Positions 1-5,752 of a DNA stretch of 7,863 nucleotides are shown here, one piece after another. The stretch's first letter is position 1. Every line of letters starts with the position of its first letter. The position numbers were made by a program, and so were the translations under genes. The stretch is from Desulfotomaculum sp. (GTDB taxonomy: Bacteria > Bacillota > Desulfotomaculia > Desulfotomaculales > Desulfohalotomaculaceae), in contig JAJOKN010000059.1 of the NCBI GenBank assembly GCA_021129815.1, forward strand, positions 7,368-15,230, read 5' to 3'. The notes below the pieces were generated by a model. The model was not told the origin of the DNA. It saw only the letters and a list, made by a program, of their open reading frames with translations, and made no database searches.

Positions 1-167
1 CAGAAAAAGCAGTTTTTCAAAAGGGTGTACAAGAAGGCATACAAGAAGGCATACAGAAGGGCAAGTTGGAAGTGGCTAAAAAGCTTATAGCAAGAGGGAT
101 GGAAGTAAAAGAAGTAGCAGAAATAGCAGAATTGCCAGAAGAAGAGATAAAAAAACTGATGAATTGA
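1..167 (+). CDS. C-terminal part of Rpn-family PD-(D/E)XK nuclease/putative transposase (5' end outside window)
   Basis: An open frame enters from the left edge (first full codon at base 3) and stops with TGA at 165-167, giving about 54 residues. It reads EKAVFQKGVQEGIQEG, then IQKGKLEVAKKLIARGM, a VKEVAEIAEL helix and a final EEEIKKLMN. This charged tail, with repeated Q-E-G-I/Q-K-G-K units followed by a helix-turn-helix-like 'L-I-x-x-G-M-x-x-x-x-I-A-x-x-x-x-L' stretch, is typical of the end of Rpn (recombination-promoting nuclease/putative transposase, PDDEXK_2) proteins of Firmicutes. The nuclease core with its catalytic residues lies outside the window, so I cannot tell whether the gene is intact. 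Other proteins carry similar tails, so the family call is good but not certain. It lies 79 bp upstream of thiH on the same strand. Confidence 0.7.
   Translation, partial: EKAVFQKGVQEGIQEGIQKGKLEVAKKLIARGMEVKEVAEIAELPEEEIKKLMN
29..52 (+). repeat. 12-bp tandem repeat inside the Rpn-like gene
   Basis: The unit ACAAGAAGGCAT occurs twice in perfect tandem (29-40 and 41-52) and is followed by a degenerate third copy starting ACAGAAGGGC. Because 12 is a multiple of three the frame is kept, and the repeat codes for successive Q-E-G-I units. Variable numbers of such units are common in the tails of Rpn-like proteins. Confidence 0.75.
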
Positions 168-186
168 AGATTAAAAACTCAAAGAC

Positions 187-210
187 AAAAAGACTAAGAA
201 AAAGACTAAG
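187..210 (+). repeat. 12-bp perfect tandem repeat in the spacer before thiH
   Basis: AAAAAGACTAAG is present twice in direct succession (187-198 and 199-210), in the 79-bp non-coding stretch between the Rpn-like stop codon and thiH. The stretch is almost pure purine on the + strand. I see no clear -35/-10 pair, no hairpin with a T-run, and no TPP riboswitch in it. Confidence 0.7.
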
Positions 211-233
211 AGATAAATAAGACGCCAGCTTTA

Positions 234-240
234 TGGAGAG
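234..240 (+). promoter_or_regulatory. Ribosome binding site of thiH
   Basis: TGGAGAG ends 6 nt before the ATG at 247. It supports that codon as the start of thiH. Confidence 0.7.
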
Positions 241-246
241 ATTTAT

Positions 247-1347
247 ATGAGCTTTTATGAAACTTACAAAGAGTTTTGCAAGTTTGAGTTTGATGAGTAT
301 TTTAAAAAAATAACTAGTGCTGATGTGTTAAGAGCTTTAGCCAAAGAAAAGCTCGACTATATGGACTTTCTTGTGCTTTTGTCTCCTGCTGCAAAAGCGC
401 ATTTGGAGGATATGGCCCAAAAAGCGCATAAGATCACGCTGCAGCACTTTGGGCGCACGGTTTTGTTATACACTCCTGTTTATTTGTCCAATTACTGTTC
501 AAATTACTGCGTTTACTGTAGCTTTAGCGCTAAAAATAAAATACAGAGAAGACAGCTTTCGTTTGAACAAGCAGAAGAAGAAGCAAAAGAAGTGTTTAAA
601 ACAGGCTTAAGACATGTGCTTTTACTTACAGGTGAATCGAGAGCACATACACCAGTTGAGTATATAGCAGAGTGCGTGAGGATTTTTAAAAAATACTTCA
701 GTTCAGTAGCTGTTGAAATTTACCCGCTTGATGTAGATGAGTACAAAACTTTGATAGATGCTGGAGTGGACAGCTTAACTATTTATCAAGAAGTTTACAA
801 CGAAGAAATTTATGACAAGCTGCACATAAGCGGTCCCAAAAAAGATTACAGATATCGAATGGATGCGCCGGAACGCGCGTGCAAAGCAAAGATGTTCAGC
901 GTAAACATAGGCGCGCTTTTGGGGCTTTGGGAGTGGCGCAGCGAAGCGTTTTTTACAGGAATGCACGCGAGCTACCTGCAGGATAAATACCTGGATACTG
1001 CTATAAGCGTGTCTGTGCCTAGAGTACGGCCGAATTTAAGTGGATTTAAACCTCTTTGTAATGTGACGGACAGCGATTTGGTGCAAATAATACTTGCGCT
1101 GAGGCTTTTTATGCCTAGAGTAGGCATCACGCTGTCCACGCGCGAGCGCGCAAGCTTGCGCGATAACTTGATAAAATTAGGCGTTACTAGAATGTCCGCA
1201 GGAGTGAGCACAGAAGTAGGAGGACGAACTTTGGCAGAAGAAAAATCAGCAGCGCAATTTGAGATATCAGATAAACGAAGCGTTGCGGAGATAACACAGA
1301 TGTTAAAAGCTTCAGGATATCAACCGGTGTTCAAAGATTGGTGTTGA
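247..1347 (+). CDS. thiH: 2-iminoacetate synthase ThiH (tyrosine lyase, radical SAM)
   Basis: This 366-residue protein matches the full length of ThiH. ThiH cleaves L-tyrosine with a 5'-deoxyadenosyl radical to p-cresol and 2-iminoacetate (dehydroglycine), which ThiG uses to build the thiazole of thiamine. The radical-SAM cluster motif CX3CX2C is visible as C84, C88 and C91 in SNYCSNYCVYCSFS. It is followed by the family-typical HVLLLTGES strand (about 122-130), an IGALLGLWEWR segment in the middle of the barrel, and a C-terminal QFEISDKRSVAEI block before a closing VFKDWC. The ATG has a good ribosome site, and the thiF ATG follows the stop after 9 nt. ThiH rather than the oxygen-dependent ThiO fits an anaerobe. 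The family's partner ThiG and the sulfur carrier ThiS are not in the window, and the gene directly upstream is Rpn-like rather than thiG. Confidence 0.95.
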   Translation: MSFYETYKEFCKFEFDEYFKKITSADVLRALAKEKLDYMDFLVLLSPAAKAHLEDMAQKAHKITLQHFGRTVLLYTPVYLSNYCSNYCVYCSFSAKNKIQRRQLSFEQAEEEAKEVFKTGLRHVLLLTGESRAHTPVEYIAECVRIFKKYFSSVAVEIYPLDVDEYKTLIDAGVDSLTIYQEVYNEEIYDKLHISGPKKDYRYRMDAPERACKAKMFSVNIGALLGLWEWRSEAFFTGMHASYLQDKYLDTAISVSVPRVRPNLSGFKPLCNVTDSDLVQIILALRLFMPRVGITLSTRERASLRDNLIKLGVTRMSAGVSTEVGGRTLAEEKSAAQFEISDKRSVAEITQMLKASGYQPVFKDWC

Positions 1348-1356
1348 TTTGCTTTG

Positions 1357-1962
1357 ATGAGAGAGTTTGATGCTGCTTTTAAAAACTATATTGGGGAAAA
1401 AAACTTTAAAAAAATTAAAAGCGTAAAAGTAGGAATTGCAGGCATCGGCGGACTTGGTTCTAACTGCGCTGCAGCTTTGGTAAGGAGCGGGTTTTGTGAT
1501 TTTACGCTTGTGGATTTTGATGTGGTGGAAGTTTCTAACTTGAACAGGCAGTTTTATTTTTTGCATCAAGTCGGCATGTTAAAAGTAGATGCGCTGGAAG
1601 AAAACTTAAAAAAAATAAATCCGAGCGTTTCAGTTGAAAAAATAGCAAAAAAAGTAAGTGAGGATAATGTAAAGGAAATTTTTGAAGCTTGCGATGTTGT
1701 GGTGGAAGCGTTTGATGGTGTAAAGAGCAAATGTATGATAATTGGAGCATTTATGAGGAGTAAAAAACTCTTGGTAGCAGCATCTGGGATAGCGGGGTTT
1801 GGCGACAGCGATGAAATTGAAGTGCGCAAGATAGACGACAATTTTTATATTGTAGGCGACATGGTATCTGAAGTCAATAAAAGATGTCTTTCTTTTGCGC
1901 CTAAAGTAACTGCAGTTGCAGCAAAACAGGCGGATGTAGTTTTGAGCTGGGTGCTTAAGTGA
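1357..1962 (+). CDS. thiF: Sulfur carrier protein ThiS adenylyltransferase ThiF (short clostridial form)
   Basis: This 201-residue E1-like adenylyltransferase is expected to activate the C-terminal glycine of ThiS with ATP before sulfur transfer. The nucleotide-binding loop is VGIAGIGGLGSN (about 25-36), followed by the acidic strand LVDFDVVEVSNLNRQ (51-65, with D53, N63, R64 and Q65) and K76; D120 sits in VEAFDG. These are standard ThiF/MoeB/E1 elements. The protein is shorter than E. coli ThiF (about 250 residues) and has no paired CXXC zinc motifs, so it resembles the short ThiF family common in Clostridia. ATG 1357 is preferred; a TTG directly before it (1354) would add one residue. The ribosome site is weak, so translation is probably coupled to thiH 9 nt upstream. 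The short length and the thi neighbours argue against MoeB or TcdA. Confidence 0.88.
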   Translation: MREFDAAFKNYIGEKNFKKIKSVKVGIAGIGGLGSNCAAALVRSGFCDFTLVDFDVVEVSNLNRQFYFLHQVGMLKVDALEENLKKINPSVSVEKIAKKVSEDNVKEIFEACDVVVEAFDGVKSKCMIIGAFMRSKKLLVAASGIAGFGDSDEIEVRKIDDNFYIVGDMVSEVNKRCLSFAPKVTAVAAKQADVVLSWVLK

Positions 1963-1985
1963 TAAATATAGGGGTGTTTAACTTT

Positions 1986-2618
1986 ATGAGAAAGGATTGC
2001 TTAAATACCGATATTTATGCAATAACTTCAGAAGAACACTCACTGGGGCGAAGCAATATTGAGGTAGTGGAGCAGTTGATAAAAGCTGGCGTTAAAATAA
2101 TCCAGTACCGTGAAAAAGAAAAGAAAAAACTCTATAAGTTCAAAGAGTGCAAAATAATAAGAGAAATGACAAAAAGAGCAGGCATCACTTTTATAGTAAA
2201 TGACGATGTAGATATAGCGCTGGCAGTAAAAGCAGATGGAGTGCATGTAGGGCAAGAAGATTTGCCTGTGGAAGAAGTGCGAAAAATAGTTGGTGAGGGT
2301 ATGATAATTGGTTTGTCCACACACTCACCAGCACAGGCAATGGAAGCTGTCAAAAAGGGTGCAGACTACATAGGAGTGGGTCCGATATTTCCAACGAAGA
2401 CAAAAAAAGATGTGTGCGATCCTGTAGGCTTTGAATACCTTGATTATGTTGTAAAAAACATAAAGATACCTTTTGTAGCGATAGGTGGAATAAAAGAGCA
2501 CAATATAAAAGAAGTGCAAAAAAGAGGTGCAACTTGTTTTGCGATGGTGACAGAGCTTGTTGGGGCGCGGGATATAGCAGCTAAAGTGAAAGCGATAAGA
2601 AAAAGGCTTGCAGAATGA
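1986..2618 (+). CDS. thiE: Thiamine-phosphate synthase ThiE
   Basis: This protein joins 4-amino-5-hydroxymethyl-2-methylpyrimidine diphosphate to thiazole phosphate, giving thiamine monophosphate. From ATG 1986 it has 210 residues, the usual ThiE length. Visible TIM-barrel motifs are DIYAIT (9-14), IIQYREK (38-44), FIVNDD (69-74), DGVHVGQEDLP (84-94), GLSTHS (109-114), GPIFPTKTK (132-140) and VAIGGI (164-169). The usual phosphate-binding VVSAI near the C terminus is replaced by AMVTEL (186-191), a variant that still fits the fold. I chose ATG 1986 because AGGGGTG (1970-1976) lies just upstream and the family motif then starts at the usual distance. A GTG at 1959, overlapping the thiF stop, would give 219 residues and is the main alternative. 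Either way it is tightly linked to thiF. Confidence 0.93.
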   Translation: MRKDCLNTDIYAITSEEHSLGRSNIEVVEQLIKAGVKIIQYREKEKKKLYKFKECKIIREMTKRAGITFIVNDDVDIALAVKADGVHVGQEDLPVEEVRKIVGEGMIIGLSTHSPAQAMEAVKKGADYIGVGPIFPTKTKKDVCDPVGFEYLDYVVKNIKIPFVAIGGIKEHNIKEVQKRGATCFAMVTELVGARDIAAKVKAIRKRLAE

Positions 2619-2652
2619 AGGTAGCAGTTTGTTGACACTGCCTTATTTTTTT
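2618..2652 (+). terminator. Probable rho-independent terminator after thiE
   Basis: Arms GCAGT (2624-2628) and ACTGC (2637-2641) pair around an 8-nt loop. The stem can be extended by AGG/CTT (with one G-U pair) across a two-base bulge. Seven T residues follow (2646-2652). It begins at the thiE stop codon, so it would end the thiHFE transcript. The stem is short, so strength is uncertain. Confidence 0.5.
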
Positions 2653-2660
2653 GTTACTAT
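2632..2660 (+). promoter_or_regulatory. Promoter of the tRNA-Arg gene (sigma-A type, extended -10)
   Basis: A perfect -35 box TTGACA (2632-2637) is separated by exactly 17 bp from the -10 box TACTAT (2655-2660). A TG one base before the -10 makes it an extended -10. Transcription should start near 2667, about 36 nt before the mature tRNA. The -35 box lies in the loop of the thiE terminator hairpin. Confidence 0.8.
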
Positions 2661-2702
2661 TGTATGCGTAAAACTTAAGCTATCAGTTTTTAAGGTGATT
2701 AT

Positions 2703-2779
<77 letters not shown>

Positions 2780-2858
2780 TTTATTGTTTTTATTGTTTAT
2801 TATCTCATAAAATTTTTTTTACATTTTATCGATAGCACATCAGCTTTTTCCGCACAAA

Positions 2859-2939
2859 ATGGCTACAAGTGTACGCAAACAAAAAAGACAAAGCGAGGTT
2901 TATGTGCTGGGCATGTATAAAGATGTGTATGAGGTTTAG
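2859..2939 (+). other. Possible small ORF (26 codons) before the deacetylase-like gene, unproven
   Basis: An ATG at 2859 opens a 26-codon frame ending in TAG at 2937-2939. The peptide begins MATSVRKQKRQ and ends in YVLGMYKDVYEV. I do not recognise it. No convincing ribosome site precedes it and the frame remains open upstream of the ATG, so it may be chance or a remnant of an older gene. Otherwise the 187-bp spacer 2780-2966 holds only T-rich sequence after the tRNA and an A/T-only imperfect hairpin at 2801-2834. Confidence 0.15.
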
Positions 2940-2966
2940 AAATATAAAATTAAGTTTAAAGTTGTT

Positions 2967-3710
2967 ATGTATTATATAAACGTATCTATACATGATGTAA
3001 CTCCAGCTTTTGAAGAAGAAATAAAGCACTTGGTAAAAGCTTGTGAAAGTTTAGGTATTTCAACAGGAACCCTTCTTGTGATACCGAATTTTCATAACAA
3101 ATGCCGTGTTGATAAATATGGGCGTTTTGTGAACTGGTTAAAACAGCAGTCTCAAAATGGCTGGGAGCTTGCAATGCACGGTTTTACTCACGCAGAAGAT
3201 ATAGTAAAACCCAAGAATATTTTTGAATATTTTATATCCAATTTTTATACAAATAGAGAAGGAGAATTTTACTTATTGAGCGAAGAAGAAGCTAAAAATC
3301 GCATAACAGATGGCATCGAGTTGTTGAAAAAAAGTGGTCTGCATGTAAATGGGTTTGTTGCTCCAGCTTGGCTTCTAAGCGATGGAGCTAAAAAAGCTTT
3401 ATATGACTTCCAGTTTAAATATACCACTACGTTGAGAGGGATACATGATTTAGAGAAGAAAAAATTTTATAAAGTACCGGTTATAACATTTAGCAGCCGT
3501 TCAGCGGTGAGGGCTGTTGTATCTTGTGCTTTTGCAAAGCTGATGTCCTTATTGGTAAGTAAAAAACCTGCACTGCGTTTAGCGCTACATCCTTTAGATG
3601 CTAGGAATGTCGATCTAATGCAAGTGTTGAAAAGAATATGCAAAAGAGAGCTGAGTTACAGGCAGAGCGTTACGTTAGATAAGATGGTAAATATTTTAAG
3701 AAATTTGTAA
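2967..3710 (+). CDS. DUF2334 / polysaccharide deacetylase-like protein
   Basis: This 247-residue protein has a NodB-like (carbohydrate esterase 4-type) fold signature. Near the start is VSIHDVTP (6-13), whose D10 is the likely metal-binding aspartate. ELAMHGFTH (67-75) supplies the metal-binding pair H71 and H75. Further on are the family-typical FVAPAW (130-135) and ALHPLD (206-211) motifs. Proteins of this group are predicted to be metal-dependent deacetylases acting on sugars of cell-envelope polymers; the substrate is unknown. I see no signal peptide, so it probably works in the cytoplasm or at the inner face of the membrane. The only suitable start is ATG 2967, but it lacks a clear Shine-Dalgarno sequence, so expression may be low or the start unusual. 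A glycosyltransferase and an acetyltransferase gene follow, which suggests a role in building or trimming a glycan or glycolipid. Confidence 0.85.
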   Translation: MYYINVSIHDVTPAFEEEIKHLVKACESLGISTGTLLVIPNFHNKCRVDKYGRFVNWLKQQSQNGWELAMHGFTHAEDIVKPKNIFEYFISNFYTNREGEFYLLSEEEAKNRITDGIELLKKSGLHVNGFVAPAWLLSDGAKKALYDFQFKYTTTLRGIHDLEKKKFYKVPVITFSSRSAVRAVVSCAFAKLMSLLVSKKPALRLALHPLDARNVDLMQVLKRICKRELSYRQSVTLDKMVNILRNL

Positions 3711-3902
3711 GCTTTTTATAGTATGGAATGTGGTTTGGGGAAATGTATGAGTATACAAAAAAATGGTTAAGATTTAGAGAATTAAAACTAAAAAATTAAA
3801 AACTGGAATTCAAATTTAGCTTGCTGTTAAGTTTGATTAGAAAATATTTTTATATTTAGAAGAATAATGTATATATTATGAAATTTAGGAGAGCAATGTA
3901 TT
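3711..3902 (+). other. Non-coding spacer, A/T-rich, with weak promoter-like elements
   Basis: This 192-bp gap separates the DUF2334 gene from the glycosyltransferase. No strong hairpin terminator follows the stop codon. TTGCTG (3821-3826) with TATTTT 18 bp later (3845-3850) is the best promoter-like pair and is weak. A GGGGAAATG near 3737-3745 opens an 18-codon frame (starting MYEYTKKWLRF), which I consider insignificant. The glycosyltransferase ribosome site AGGAG lies at 3887-3891. Confidence 0.35.
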
Positions 3903-5096
3903 ATGAAAATATGCGATATTACAAGCTTTTACCATAAAAAAAGCGGTGGGGTAAAGACTTATTTGCATGAAAAAATCAATTATATTTCAACCTTGAGCGA
4001 TGTAAAGTATATTTTGATTGTACCGGGAGAATATGATGAAAAAGAAATTATAGGCAACACTGCTGTTTATAAAATTAAAGCACCTGAGTTGCCGTATGGA
4101 AATGGTTATAGATTGATTGTCAATTTAAAGCAGGTAAACGCAATTGTAGAAGATTTTCGTCCGGACATCATAGAAGTGGGATGTCCTTATTTTCTTCCTT
4201 GGTCGCTTTATGCAAGGTACAAATATGGATGTAGAATAGCAGCTTTTTATCACAGCGATTTCCCGAAAGCATATGCAAAGGCTATAGAAAAACATGTTGG
4301 AGAATTAAGTGCATCTATTTTTAAACGTTGCGCACTTAGTTATGTGCGTTCCATGTATAAGAGAGCAGATATAGTGTTTGCGCCTTCTGAATTTGCTGCA
4401 GCGTCGTTGAATGAGTGTAATGTTAAAAATACAATAGTGGTTCCTTTGGGTGTGAACACTGATAACTTTAACCCTAAAAATAAGTCTTTGGAATATAGAC
4501 AAAAGCTGGGTATCCCGAACGAATGCGTGCTCATGTTGTATGTGGGAAGGTTCAGCTGGGAAAAAGGTATAGATATACTGCAGGAAGCGTTTGAAAGATT
4601 GGAAGAGAAATTTACAAATCGTTATTACTTGTTACTTGTTGGCGATGGACCGCTAAAATCATCGCTGTTACAATGGGCAAAAAATCATAGAAATGTCAAG
4701 GTGTGTGGCTACTTAGAAGGAAAAGAGCTGGCAACAGTATATGCTACAGCAGATTTATTTGTCACCTGTGGTGCTGTAGAAACTTTTGGACTTACTGTTT
4801 TGGAAGCGCAAGCATCAGGCACGCCAGTGATAGCGGTTTCTTCAGGAGCAGCATGTAAAACTGTTGTGCCAAACGCTGGAATAGTGGTAAGAAACTATAA
4901 TGCCGATGCTTTGGAAAAGGCTATATTAGATATTTCAAATACTGATTTGATGGAAGTTGGCATGATGGCAAGAAAATTTGTGGAGGTAAATTACAGTTGG
5001 CAGAAAACGTTCGACAAGCTTTTTGTGCATTATCAAAATTTGATGCAAAAAGAGAATGCATTATCAGACAATATAGAAAAGAAGATCGTGAGCTAG
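3903..5096 (+). CDS. Glycosyltransferase, GT4-type (GT-B fold)
   Basis: This 397-residue protein has both halves of a GT-B retaining glycosyltransferase. The N-terminal acceptor half starts MKICDITSFYHKKSGGVKTYL, where the S-G-G-V loop (14-17) is typical, and contains FYHSDFP (115-121). The linker is ADIVFAPSEFAAASL (155-169) followed by IVVPLGVNTDNFNP (178-191). The donor half has LYVGRFSWEKGIDIL (212-226, with R216 and K221 expected to contact the nucleotide-sugar phosphates), LLLVGDGP (243-250), and the EX7E motif E293-TFGLTVL-E301 in the ETFGLTVLEAQASGTPVIA block. No membrane span is seen. The family adds hexoses or similar sugars from NDP- or GDP-sugars to lipids or polysaccharides; PimB/MgtA-like mannosyltransferases are similar in layout. 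Donor and acceptor cannot be told from sequence. AGGAG lies 11 nt before the ATG. Its last 100 nt overlap the acetyltransferase gene. Confidence 0.92.
   Translation: MKICDITSFYHKKSGGVKTYLHEKINYISTLSDVKYILIVPGEYDEKEIIGNTAVYKIKAPELPYGNGYRLIVNLKQVNAIVEDFRPDIIEVGCPYFLPWSLYARYKYGCRIAAFYHSDFPKAYAKAIEKHVGELSASIFKRCALSYVRSMYKRADIVFAPSEFAAASLNECNVKNTIVVPLGVNTDNFNPKNKSLEYRQKLGIPNECVLMLYVGRFSWEKGIDILQEAFERLEEKFTNRYYLLLVGDGPLKSSLLQWAKNHRNVKVCGYLEGKELATVYATADLFVTCGAVETFGLTVLEAQASGTPVIAVSSGAACKTVVPNAGIVVRNYNADALEKAILDISNTDLMEVGMMARKFVEVNYSWQKTFDKLFVHYQNLMQKENALSDNIEKKIVS
4982..4987 (+). promoter_or_regulatory. Ribosome binding site for the acetyltransferase, inside the glycosyltransferase gene
   Basis: GGAGGT sits 9 nt before a TTG codon at 4997. 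It is the best Shine-Dalgarno match near the start of the acetyltransferase and is what fixes the TTG as its start; no in-frame ATG exists until well inside the domain. Confidence 0.65.
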
Positions 5097-5752
5097 TGAG
5101 AAAGATATGTGCAGCAACAGCTGTAATGGGAGAAAGCATAGAGCTGTTTTTCAGCAACAGCGAGTTCTTTGTTGACTTCTTCACTTCGTATTATACCGAT
5201 GTAGAGCCGCAATCTGCATTTGTTGTTGAATACGATGGAAGAGTTGTGGGGTATCTTTTGGGTTGCACAAATGTAAAGAAGTATTTGCTTTATCAATTTA
5301 TGATGTTTTGGAAATTGATTTTGAAGGTTTTAAAGGGTATTTGTCTAAAAAAATATAATAAAAATTGTATAAAATTCTTTTGGTGGCTTATGTGGAAGAG
5401 CTGGAGAGAGATACCTTGCGCGCCTATGAGCGGGGCGCATTTTCATTTTAATATTTTAAAGGGGTATAGAGGCATAAGCACGACGAAGCGGCTTGTGGAA
5501 GCTTATATAACCTATTTGAAAGAAAAGCACCCAAATATAAAAATCGTATGGGGTCAGATGGAAGTTTTTGAAAACAGACGCATGCCAGCGGTATTTGAGA
5601 GATTTGGATGGAAGCTTTATGATAAGGTTCCTTTTAGCAAGTACAAATATATGATGAAATGTGACAGGAGCTGTGAAGGGGAAAAGCTGGGTGTATCAAA
5701 TAAAAAGCTAAAGTCGAAGGTGTTTTTGGCTACTATATATAAACAGTTGTAG
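4997..5752 (+). CDS. GNAT-family N-acetyltransferase
   Basis: This 251-residue protein should transfer an acetyl group from acetyl-CoA to an amine, here perhaps an amino sugar. The GNAT domain starts near residue 22 with IIRQYRKEDRELVRKIC. The central strand is AFVVEYDGRVVGYLLGC (74-90), and the acetyl-CoA loop is in KGYRGISTTKRLVEAYI (155-171), a variant of the R/Q-x-x-G-x-G/A consensus. NRRMPAVFERFGWKLYDKV (193-211) closes the domain. Between strand and loop is an unusual insertion (about 94-140), rich in F, W, L and K, which could touch a membrane. The TTG start behind GGAGGT makes the gene overlap the glycosyltransferase by 100 nt in another frame, which implies coupled translation. The first 21 residues lie before the domain and their need is unproven. 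The tail after residue 222 has no recognised match and ends where an S-layer gene remnant begins. Confidence 0.82.
   Translation: MAENVRQAFCALSKFDAKRECIIRQYRKEDRELVRKICAATAVMGESIELFFSNSEFFVDFFTSYYTDVEPQSAFVVEYDGRVVGYLLGCTNVKKYLLYQFMMFWKLILKVLKGICLKKYNKNCIKFFWWLMWKSWREIPCAPMSGAHFHFNILKGYRGISTTKRLVEAYITYLKEKHPNIKIVWGQMEVFENRRMPAVFERFGWKLYDKVPFSKYKYMMKCDRSCEGEKLGVSNKKLKSKVFLATIYKQL

Noticed and set aside
1..246. TPP riboswitch upstream of thiH
   Set aside because: None of the conserved TPP-aptamer blocks (CTGAGA, ACCTGATCTGG-like) can be found in the available upstream sequence.
775..1569. Reverse-strand open frames over thiH and thiF
   Set aside because: They are low-complexity shadows of well-supported genes and lack ribosome sites.
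2801..2834. Hairpin after the tRNA as its terminator
   Set aside because: The imperfect stem is almost entirely A/T pairs, with the T-run in the loop instead of after the stem; too weak to call.
3743..3799. 18-codon ORF in the spacer before the glycosyltransferase
   Set aside because: Very short, lysine-rich in an A-rich stretch, with no recognised family; likely chance.
4930..5110. Frameshift fusing glycosyltransferase and acetyltransferase
   Set aside because: The glycosyltransferase ends in a normal family-like C terminus, and the acetyltransferase has its own ribosome site and start; overlap explains the data better than a sequencing error.
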